This document shows positions 40,523-51,700 of a stretch of DNA of 64,000 bases, piece after piece. The stretch is taken from assembly GCF_031143425.1 (NCBI RefSeq), contig NC_090443.1:1054354554-1054418553 (forward strand), read 5' to 3'. Below the pieces are notes generated by a model. The model saw only the letters and a list, made by a program, of their open reading frames with translations. It did no database searches and was not told where the DNA came from. How positions within the stretch are numbered: the stretch's first letter is position 1; each line of letters starts with the position of its first letter. This DNA comes from Pleurodeles waltl (lineage: Eukaryota > Chordata > Amphibia > Caudata > Salamandridae). Position numbers and translations under genes: made by a program.

Positions 40523-43053
40523 TCAACCACTTCTACTGGCCCAATATGTCCCAGAAGGTTAAGGAGTTTTGCCTCTCCTGCCCCACCTGTCAATCCAGTG
40601 GTAAGACAGGTGGGCACCCAAAGGCCCCCCTCATTCCACTTCCAGTGGTGGGGGTCCCCTTTGAAAGAGTGGGTGTGGACATAGTTGGTCCACTGGAACC
40701 TCCCACAGCCTCAGGAAATATGTACATCCTAGTAGTAGTGGATCATGCTACTAGGTATCCTGAAGCTATTCCCCTTAGGTCGACTACTGCCCCTGCAGTA
40801 GCCAAGGCCCTCATTGGTATCTTTACCAGAGTGGGTTTCCCTAAGGAGGTGGTGTCTGACAGAGGTACCAACTTCATGTCAGCATACCTAAAACACATGT
40901 GGAATGAGTGTGGAGTGACTTACAAATTCACTACACCATACCATCCACAAACTAATGGCTTAGTTGAGAGATTCAACAAGACATTAAAAGGCATGATCAT
41001 GGGGCTCCCAGAAAAGCTCAAAAGGAGATGGGATGTCCTCTTGCCATGTCTGCTTTTCGCTTACAGAGAGGTGCCACAGAAGGGAGTAGGATTCTCACCC
41101 TTTGAACTTCTGTTTGGTCATCCTGTAAGGGGACCACTTGCTCTTGTTAAAGAAGGCTGGGAGAGACCTCTTCATGAGCCTAAACAAGACATAGTGGACT
41201 ATGTACTTGGCCTTCGCTCTAGAATGGCAGAGTACATGGAAAAGGCAACCAAAAACCTTGAGGCCAGCCAACAGCTCCAGAAGTTTTGGTATGACCAAAA
41301 GGCTGCACTGGTTGAGTTCCAACCAGGGCAGAAAGTCTGGGTTCTGGAGCCTGTGGCTCCCAGGGCACTCCAGGACAAATGGAGTGGCCCTTACCCAGTG
41401 CTAGAAAGGAAGAGTCAGGTCACCTACCTGGTGGACCTGGGCACAAGCAGGAGCCCCAAGAGGGTGATCCATGTGAACCGCCTTAAGCTCTTCCATGACA
41501 GGGCTGATGTAAATCTGTTGATGGTAACAGATGAGGATCAGGAGGCAGAGAGTGAACCTCTCCCTGATCTTCTGTCATCAGACCCAAAAGATGGCTCAGT
41601 AGATGGAGTGATCTACTCAGACACCCTCTCTGGCCAACAGCAAGCTGATTGTAGGAGAGTCCTACAACAGTTTCCTGAACTCTTCTCCTTAACCCCTGGT
41701 CAGACACACCTGTGTACCCATGATGTGGACACAGGAGACAGCATGCCTGTCAAGAACAAAATCTTTAGACAATCTGACCATGTTAAGGAAAGCATCAAGG
41801 TGGAAGTCCACAAGATGCTGGAATTGGGAGTAATTGAGCGCTCTGACAGCCCCTGGGCTAGCCCAGTGGTCTTAGTCCCCAAACCTCACACCAAAGATGG
41901 AAAGAAAGAGATGAGGTTTTGTGTGGACTACAGAGGGCTCAATTCTGTCACCAAGACAGATGCTCATCCAATTCCTAGAGCTGATGAGCTCATAGATAAA
42001 TTAGGTGCTGCCAAATTCTTAAGTACCTTTGACTTGACAGCAGGGTACTGGCAAATAAAAATGGCACCTGGAGCAAAAGAGAAAACAGCATTCTCCACAC
42101 CTGATGGGCATTATCAGTTTACTGTTATGCCCTTTGGTTTAAAGAATGCCCCTGCCACCTTCCAAAGGTTGGTGAATCAAGTCCTTGCTGGCTTGGAGTC
42201 CTTTAGCACAGCTTATCTTGATGATATTGCTGTCTTTAGCTCCACCTGGCAGGATCACCTGGTCCACCTGAAGAAGGTTTTGAAGGCTCTGCAATCTGCA
42301 GGCCTCTCTATCAAGGCATCCAAATGCCAGATAGGGCAGGGAACTGTGGTTTACTTGGGCCACCTTGTAGGTGGAGGCCAAGTTCAGCCACTCCAACCCA
42401 AGATCCAGACTATTCTGGACTGGGTAGCTCCGAAAACCCAGACTCAAGTCAGGGCATTCCTTGGCTTGACTGGGTATTACAGGAGGTTTGTGAAGGGATA
42501 TGGATCCATTGTGACAGCCCTCACTGAACTCACCTCCAAGAAAATGCCCAAGAAAGTGAACTGGACTGTGGAATGCCAACAGGCCTTTGACACCCTGAAA
42601 CAAGCAATGTGCTCAGCACCAGTTCTAAAAGCTCCAGATTATTCTAAGCAGTTCATTGTGCAGACAGATGCCTCTGAACATGGGATAGGGGCAGTTTTGT
42701 CCCAAACAAATGATGATGGCCTTGACCAGCCTGTTGCTTTCATTAGCAGGAGGTTACTCCCCAGGGAGCAGCGTTGGAGTGCCATTGAGAGGGAGGCCTT
42801 TGCTGTGGTTTGGTCCCTGAAGAAGCTGAGACCATACCTCTTTGGGACTCACTTCCTAGTTCAAACTGACCACAGACCTCTCAAATGGCTGATGCAAATG
42901 AAAGGTGAAAATCCTAAACTGTTGAGGTGGTCCATCTCCCTACAGGGAATGGACTTTATAGTGGAACACAGACCTGGGACTGCCCATGCCAATGCAGATG
43001 GCCTTTCCAGGTTCTTCCACTTAGAAAATGAAGACTCTCTTGGGAAAGGTTAG
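40492..43053 (+). pseudogene. pol: Gmr1-like copy 1: integrase-RT-RNase H part
   Basis: The frame after the one-base deletion has an ATG at 40,492 just past the first integrase His. It carries the remaining zinc ligands, the D-D-35-E integrase core, the GPY-type module, RT with YLDD, and RNase H with TDASEHGIG and TDHRPLKWL. Trp is kept in QRWSAIERE. Without the frameshift it would be a normal polyprotein. Confidence 0.9.
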
Positions 43054-43071
43054 TCTCATCCTCTTTCGTTT

Positions 43072-43089
43072 GGGGGGGGGGGGGGGTTG
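43072..43089 (+). promoter_or_regulatory. Polypurine tract, copy 1
   Basis: A run of 15 G followed by ttg precedes LTR 2. The corresponding runs are 12 G in copy 2 and 11 G in copy 3. Confidence 0.7.
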
Positions 43090-45774
43090 TGTAAGGAAAT
43101 GCCTCCTTGGCATGGTTGCCCCCTGACTTTTTGCCTTTGCTGATGCTATGTTTACAATTGAAAGTGTGCTGAGGCCTGCTAACCAGGCCCCAGCACCAGT
43201 GTTCTTTCCCTAACCTGTACTTTTGTATCCACAATTGGCAGACCCTGGCATCCAGATAAGCCCCTTGTAACTGGTACTTCTGGTACCAAGGGCCCTGATG
43301 CCAAGGAAGGTCTCTAAGGGCTGCAGCATGTCTTATGCCACCCTGGAGACCTCTCACTCAGCACAGACACACTGCTTGCCAGCTTGTGTGTGCTAGTGAG
43401 GACAAAACGAGTAAGTCGACATGGCACTCCCCTCAGGGTGCCATGCCAGCCTCTCACTGCCTATGCAGTATAGGTAAGACATCCCTCTAGCAGGCCTTAC
43501 AGCCCTAAGGCAGGGTGCACTATACCATAGGTGAGGGTACCAGTGCATGAGCATGGTACCCCTACAGTGTCTAAACAAAACCTTAGACATTGTAAGTGCA
43601 GGGTAGCCATAAGAGTATATGGTCTGGGAGTCTGTCAAACACGAACTCCACAGCACCATAATGGCTACACTGAAAACTGGGAAGTTTGGTATCAAACTTC
43701 TCAGCACAATAAATGCACTCTGATGCCAGTGTACATTTTATTGCAAAATACACCCCAGAGGGCACCTTAGAGGTGCCCCCTGAAACTTAACCGACTATCT
43801 GTGTAGGCTGACTAGTTCCAGCAGCTTGCCACACTAGACATGTTGCTGGCCCCATGGGGAGAGTGCCTTTGTCACTCTGAGGCCAGTAACAAAGCCTGCA
43901 CTGGGTGGAGATGCTAACACCTCCCCCAGGCAGGAGCTGTGACACCTGGCGGTGAGCCTCAAAGGCTCACCCCTTTGTCACAGCACCGCAGGACACTCCA
44001 GCTAGTGGAGTTGCCCGCCCCCTCCGGCCCGGCCCCCACTTTTGGCGGCAAGGCCGGAGAAAATAATGAGAATAACAAGGAGGAGTCACTGGCCAGTCAG
44101 GACAGCCCCTAAGGTGTCCTGAGCTGAGGTGACTCTAACTTTTAGAAATCCTCCATCTTGCAGATGGAGGATTCCCCCAATAGTGTTAGGATTGTGACCC
44201 CCTCCCCTTGGGAGGAGGCACAAAAAGGGTGTACCCACCCTCAGGGCTAGTAGCCATTGGCTACTAACCCCCCAGACCTAAACACGCCCTTAAATTTAGT
44301 ATTTAAGGGCTACCCTGAACCCTAGAAAATCAGATTCCTGCAACTACAAGAAGAAGGACTGCCTAGCTGAAAAACCCCTGCAGAGGAAGACCAGAAGACG
44401 ACAACTGCCTTGGCTCCAGAAACTCACCGGCCTGTCTCCTGCCTTCCGAAGATCCTGCTCCAGCGACGCCTTCCAAAGGGACCAGCGACCTCGACATCCT
44501 CTGAGGACTGCCCCTGCTTCGAAAAGACAAGAAACTCCCGAGGACAGCGGACCTGCTCCAAGAAAGGCTGCAACTTTGTTTCCAGCAGCCTTGAAAGAAC
44601 CCTGCAAGCTCCCCGCAAGAAGCGTGAGACTTGCAACACTGCACCCGGCGACCCCGACTCGGCTGGTGGAGAACCAACACCTCAGGGAGGACCCCCGGAC
44701 TTCTCTACGACTGTGAGTACCAAAACCTGTCCCCCCTGAGCCCCCACAGCGCCGCCTGCAGAGGGAATCCCGAGGCTTCCCCTGACCGCGACTCTCTGAA
44801 ACCTAAGTCCCGACGCCTGGAAAAGACCCTGCACCCGCAGCCCCCAGGACCTGAAGGACCGGACTTTCACTGGAGAAGTGACCCCCAGGAGTCCCTCTCC
44901 CTTGCCCAAGTGGAGGTTTCCCCGAGGAAGCCCCCCCTTGCCTGCCTGCAGCGCTGAAGAGATCCGTTGATCTCTCATTGACTAACATTGCGAACCCGAC
45001 GCTTGTTTCTACACTGCACCCGGCCGCCCCCGCGCCGCTGAGGGTGAAATTTCTGTGTGGGCTTGTGTCCCCCCCGGTGCCCTACAAAACCCCCCTGGTC
45101 TGCCCTCCGAAGACGCGGGTACTTACCTGCAAGCAGACCGGAACCGGGGCACCCCCTTCTCTCCATTCTAGCCTATGCGTTTTGGGCACCACTTTGAACT
45201 CTGCACCTGACCGGCCCTGAGCTGCTGGTGTGGTGACTTTGGGGTTGCTCTGAACCCCCAACGGTGGGCTACCTTGGACCAAGAACTGAACCCTGTAAGT
45301 GTCTTACTTACCTGGTAAAACTAACAAAAACTTACCTCCCCCAGGAACTGTGAAAATTGCACTAAGTGTCCACTTTTAAAGTAGCTATTTGTCAATAACT
45401 TGAAAAGTATACATGCAATTGAAATGATTCAAAGTTCCTAATGTACTTACCTGCAATACCTTTTAAACAAGATATTACATGTTAAATTTGAACCTGTGGT
45501 TCTTAAAATAAACTAAGAAAAGATATTTTTCTATAACAAAACCTATTGGCTGGATTTGTCTCTGAGTGTGTGTACCTCATTTATTGTCTATGTGTATGTA
45601 CAACAAATGCTTAACACTACTCCTTGGATAAGCCTACTGCTCGACCACACTACCACAAAATAGAGCATTAGTATTATCTCTTTTTACCACTATTTTACCT
45701 CTAAGGGGAACCCTTGGACTCTGTGCATGCTATTCCTTACTTTGAAATAGCACATACAGAGCCAACTTCCTACA
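43090..45774 (+). repeat. LTR 2 of the Gmr1-like array
   Basis: 2,685 bp with TG and CA ends. It is followed by the PBS of copy 2 and shared by copies 1 and 2. Private changes include gcttgcc near 43,825 and atagtgtt near 44,182. Confidence 0.93.
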
Positions 45775-45837
45775 TTGGTGGATCAGCGGTGGGGTACAAG
45801 ACTTTGCATTTGCTGGACTACTCAGCCAATACCTGAT
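45775..45837 (+). other. Start of the copy 2 internal region (PBS and leader)
   Basis: PBS and the first 63 leader bases. The leader continues at 48,524 after the solo LTR. The last five bases, CTGAT, are the left target duplication of that LTR. Confidence 0.9.
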
Positions 45838-48523
45838 TGTAGGAAGTTGGCTCTGTATGTGCTATTTCAAAGTAAGGAATAGCATGCACAGAGTCCAAGG
45901 GTTCCCCTTAGAGGTAAAATAGTGGTAAAAATAGATAATACTAATGCTCTATTTTGTGGTAGTGTGGTCGAGCAGTAGGCTTATCCAAGGAGTAGTGTTA
46001 AGCATTTGTTGTACATACACATAGACAATAAATGAGGTACACACACTCAGAGACAAATCCAGCCAATAGGTTTTTATATAGAAAAATATCTTTTCTTAGT
46101 TTATTTTAAGAACCACAGGTTCAAATTCTACATGTAATAGCTCATTCGAAAGGTATTGCAGGTAAGTACTTTAGGAACTTCAAATCATCAAAATTGCATG
46201 TATACTTTTCAAGTTATTGACAAATAGCTGTTTAAAAGTGGACACTTAGTGCAATTTTCACAGTTCCTGGGGGAGGTAAGTTTTTGTTAGTTTTACCAGG
46301 TAAGTAGGACACTTACAGGGTTCAGTTCTTGGTCCAAGGTAGCCCACCGTTGGGGGTTCAGAGCAACCCCAAAGTCACCACACCAGCAGCTCAGGGCCGG
46401 TCAGGTGCAGAGTTCCAAGTGGTGCCCAAAACACATAGGCTAGAATGGAGAGAAGGGGGTGCCCCGGTTCCGGTCTGCTTGCAGGTAAGTACCCGCGTCT
46501 TCGGAGGGCAGACCAGGGGGGTTTTGTAGGGCACCGGGGGGGACACAGGTCCACACAGAAATTTCACCCTCAGCGGCGCGGGGGCGGCCGGGTGCAGTGT
46601 AGAAACAAGCGTCGGGTTCGCAATGTTAGTCTATGAGAGATCTCGGGATCGCTTCAGCGCTGCAGGCAGGCAAGGGGGGGGATTCCTCGGGGAAACCTCC
46701 ACTTGGGCAAGGGAGAGGGACTCCTGGGGGTCACTTCTCCAGTGAAAGTCCGGTCCTTCAGGTCCTGGGGGCTGCGGGTGCAGGGTCTCTCCCAGGCGTC
46801 GGGACTTTAGGTTCAAAGAGTCGCGGTCAGGGGAAGCCTCGGGATTCCCTCTGCAGGCGGCGCTGTGGGGGCTCAGGGGGGACAGGTTTTGGTACTCACA
46901 GTATCAGAGTAGTCCTGGGGTCCCTCCTGAGGTGTTGGATCGCCACCAGCCGAGTCGGGGTCGCCGGGGGCAGTGTTGCAAGTCTCACGCTTCTTGCGGG
47001 GAGCTTGCAGGGTTCTTTAAAGCTGCTGGAAACAAAGTTGCAGCTTTTCTTGGAGCAGGTCCGCTGTCCTCGGGAGTTTCTTGTCTTTTCGAAGCAGGGG
47101 CAGTCCTCAGAGGATGTCGAGGTCGCTGGTCCCTTTGGAAGGCGTCGCTGGAGCAGGATCTTTGGAAGGCAGGAGACAGGCCGGTGAGTTTCTGGAGCCA
47201 AGGCAGTTGTCGTCTTCTGGTCTTCCTCTGCAGGGGTTTTCAGCTAGGCAGTCCTTCTTCTTGTAGTTGCAGGAATCTAATTTTCTAGGGTTCAGGGTAG
47301 CCCTTAAATACTAAATTTAAGGGCGTGTTTAGGTCTGGGGGGTCAGTAGCCAATGGCCACTAGCCCTGAGGGTGGGTACACCCTCTTTGTGCCTCCTCCC
47401 AAGGGGAGGGGGTCACATCCCTAATCCTATTGGGGGAATCCTCCATCTGCAAGATGGAGGATTTCTAAAAGTTAGAGTCACCTCAGCTCAGGACACCTTA
47501 GGGGCTGTCCTGACTGGCCAGTGACTCCTCCTTGTTATTCTCATTATTTTCTCCGGCCTTGCCGCCAAAAGTGGGGCCTGGCCGGAGGGGGCGGGCAACT
47601 CCACTAGCTGGAGTGTCCTGCTGGGTTGGCACAAAGGAGGTGAGCCTTTGAGGCTCACCGCCAGGTGTGACAATTCCTGCCTGGGAGAGGTGTTAGCATC
47701 TCCACCCAGTGCAGGCTTTGTTACTGGCCTCAGAGTGACAAAGGCACTCTCCCCATGGGGCCAGCAACATGTCTCGGTTTGTGGCAGGCTGCTAAAACTA
47801 GTCAGCCTACACAGATAGTCGGTTAAGTTTCAGGGGGCACCTCTAAGGTGCCCTCTGTGGTGTATTTTACAATAAAATGTACACTGGCATCAGTGTGCAT
47901 TTATTGTGCTGAGAAGTTTGATACCAAACTTCCCAGTTTTCAGTGTAGCCATTATGGTGCTGTGGAGTTCGTGTTTGACAGACTCCCAGACCATATACTC
48001 TTATGGCTACCCTGCACTTACAATGTCTAAGGTTTTGTTTAGACACTGTAGGGGTACCATGCTCATGCACTGGTACCCTCACCTATGGTATAGTGCACCC
48101 TGCCTTAGGGCTGTAAGGCCTGCTAGAGGGGTGTCTTACCTATACTGCATAGGCAGTGAGAGGCTGGCATGGCACCCTGAGGGGAGTGCCATGTCGACTT
48201 ACTCGTTTTGTCCTCACTAGCACACACAAGCTGGCAAGCAGTGTGTCTGTGCTGAGTGAGGGGTCTCCAGGGTGGCATAAGACATGCTGCAGCCCTTAGA
48301 GACCTTCCTTGGCATCAGGGCCCTTGGTACTAGAAGTACCAGTTACAAGGGACTTATCTGGATGCCAGGGTCTGCCAATTGTGGATACAAAAGTACAGGT
48401 TAGGGAAAGAACACTGGTGCTGGGGCCTGGTTAGCAGGCCTCAGCACACTTCCAATTGTAAACATAGCATCAGCAAAGGCAAAAAGTCAGGGGGCAACCA
48501 TGCCAAGGAGGCATTTCCTTACA
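45838..48523 (-). mobile_element. Inverted solo LTR in the leader of copy 2
   Basis: It is a complete 2,686-bp LTR in reverse orientation, bordered by CTGAT (45,833-45,837 and 48,524-48,528). It differs from LTRs 1-4 at many scattered positions, so it came from another source copy. The internal region was presumably lost by LTR-LTR recombination. Confidence 0.92.
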
Positions 48524-48729
48524 CTGATCACACGACAAATTCCAAAATTGTCATTAGAAATTGATTTTTGCAATTTGAAAAGTTTTCTAAATTCTTAAAA
48601 GACCTGCTAGGGCCTTGTGTTAGATCCTGTTTAGCATTTCTTTTAGAGTTTAAAAGTTTGTAAAAGTTTGAATTAGATTCTAGAACCAGTTTTAGATTCC
48701 TAAAAAGTATTCCAACTTTTAGAAGCAAA

Positions 48730-51700
48730 ATGTCTAGCACAGATGTGACTGTGGTGGAACTCGACACCACACCTTACCTCCATCTTAAAATGAGGGAGCT
48801 AAGGTCACTCTGTAAAATAAAGAAAATAACAATGGGCCCCAAACCTACCAAAATACAGCTCCAGGAGCTTTTGGCAGAGTTTGAAAAGGCCAACCCCTCT
48901 GAGGGTGGCAACTCAGAGGAAGAGGATAGTGACTTGGAGGAAAATTCCCCCCTACCAGTCCTATCTAGGGAGAACAGGGTCCCTCAAACCCTGACTCCAA
49001 AAATAATAGTCAGAGATGCTGGTTCCCTCACAGGAGAGACCAACACCTCTGAAATCACTGAGGATAACTCCAGTGAAGAGGACATCCAGTTAGCCAGGAT
49101 GGCCAAAAGATTGGCTTTGGAAAGACAGATCCTAGCCATAGAGAGGGAAAGACAAGAGATGGGCCTAGGACCCATCAATGGTGGCAGCAACATAAATAGG
49201 GTCAGAGATTCTCCTGACATGTTGAAAATCCCTAAAGGGATTGTAACTAAATATGAAGATGGTGATGACATTACCAAATGGTTCACAGCTTTTGAGAGGG
49301 CTTGTGTAACCAGAAAAGTGAACAGATCTCACTGGGGTGCTCTCCTTTGGGAAATGTTCACAGGAAAGTGTAGGGATAGACTCCTCACACTCTCTGGACA
49401 AGATGCAGAATCTTATGACCTCATGAAGGGTACCCTGATTGAGGGCTTTGGATTCTCCACTGAGGAGTATAGGATTAGATTCAGGGGGGCTCAAAAATCC
49501 TCGAGCCAGACCTGGGTTGACTTTGTAGACTACTCAGTAAAAACACTAGATGGTTGGATTCAAGGCAGTGGTGTAAGTAATTATGATGGGCTGTACAATT
49601 TATTTGTAAAAGAACACCTGTTAAGTAATTGTTTCAATGTTAAACTGCATCAGCATCTGGTAGACCTAGGACCAATTTCTCCCCAAGAATTGGGAAAGAA
49701 GGCGGACCATTGGGTCAAGACTAGGGTGTCCAAAACTTCCACAGGGGGTGACCAAAAGAAAGGGGTCACAAAACCTCCCCAGGGGAAAGGTGGTGAGACA
49801 GCCAAAAATAAAAATAGTCAAGAGTCTTCTAAAGGCCCCCAAAAACCTGCACAGGAGGGTGGGCCCAGAGCCTCTTCACAAACCAATCCTGGGTACAAGG
49901 GTAAAAACTTTGATCCCAAAAAGGCCTGGTGTCGAAACTGTAGTCAGTCTGGACACCAAACTGGAGACAAGGCCTGTCCCAAGAAAAGTTCCACTCCAAA
50001 CTCCAATCCAGGTAACACTGGAATGGCTAGTCTCCAAGTGGGATCAACAGTGTGCCCCGAGCAAATCAGGGTCCACACTGAAGCTACTCTAGTCTCTGAG
50101 GGTGGGGTGGATTTAGCCACACTAGCTGCCTGGCCCCCTAACATGCAAAAATACAGGCAGCAGCTCTTTATTAATGGGACAAGTGTAGAGGGCCTGAGGG
50201 ATACAGGTGCCAGTGTCACCATGGTGACAGAAAAACTGGTTTCCCCTGGCCAATACCTGACTGGAAAAACTTATACAGTCACCAATGCTGACAATCAAAC
50301 TAAAGCACATCCCATGGCAATGGTAACTTTAGAATGGGGAGGGGTCAATGGCCTGAAACAGGTGGTGGTCTCCTCAAACATCCCAGTAGACTGTCTGCTT
50401 GGAAATGACCTGGAGTCCTCAGCATGGGCTGAGGTAGAGCTAAAAACCCATGCAGCCATGCTGGGTATCCCTGAACTGGTGTGTGTAAAAACAAGAGCAC
50501 AATGCAAGGCACAGGGTGAAAAAGTAGAGCTGGAGTCTGGAAAAATGGCCCAGCCTACCAAGAGAAAAGGAAAGTCAGTTGGGAAACCAACTGCAACACA
50601 GTCAGAAAAAGGGAACCTCTCTTCTCAGGAAGAAGTTCTGCCCTCTGAGGGAACTGAGCCTTTGGAACTTGAACCTTATCAGGTTGAGCTCTTAGGCCCA
50701 GGGGGACCCTCAAGGGAGGAGCTGTGTAAGGGACAAGAAACCTGTCCCTCTCTTGAAGGCCTTAGGCAGCAAGCTGCTGAAGAGTCCAAGGGCAAGAAAA
50801 ATGGAACACATAGGGTCTATTGGGAAGATGGACTCCTGTACACTGAGGCCAGAGACCCCAAACCTGGTGCCACTAGGAGAGTGGTAGTGCCTCAATCGTT
50901 CAGAGAGTTTATTCTGACCTTAGCCCATGATATTCCCCTTGCTGGGCATTTGGGACAAACCAAGACGTGGGAGAGGTTAGTCAACCACTTCTACTGGCCC
51001 AATATGTCCCAGAAGGTTAAGGAGTTTTGCCTCTCCTGCCCCACCTGTCAATCCAGTGGTAAGACAGGTGGGCACCCAAAGGCCCCCCTCATTCCACTTC
51101 CAGTGGTGGGGGTCCCCTTTGAAAGAGTGGGTGTGGACATAGTTGGTCCACTGGAACCTCCCACAGCCTCAGGAAATATGTACATCCTAGTAGTAGTGGA
51201 TCATGCTAGTAGGTATCCTGAAGCTATTCCCCTTAGGTCGACTACTGCCCCTGCAGTAGCCAAGGCCCTCATTGGTATCTTTACCAGAGTGGGTTTCCCT
51301 AAGGAGGTGGTGTCTGACAGAGGTACCAACTTCATGTCAGCATACCTAAAACACATGTGGAATGAGTGTGGAGTGACTTACAAATTCACTACACCATACC
51401 ATCCACAAACTAATGGCTTAGTTGAGAGATTCAACAAGACATTAAAAGGCATGATCATGGGGCTCCCAGAAAAGCTCAAAAGGAGATGGGATGTCCTCTT
51501 GCCATGTCTGCTTTTCGCTTACAGAGAGGTGCCACAGAAGGGAGTAGGATTCTCACCCTTTGAACTTCTGTTTGGTCATCCTGTAAGGGGACCACTTGCT
51601 CTTGTTAAAGAAGGCTGGGAGAGACCTCTTCATGAGCCTAAACAAGACATAGTGGACTATGTACTTGGCCTTCGCTCTAGAATGGCAGAGTACATGGAAA

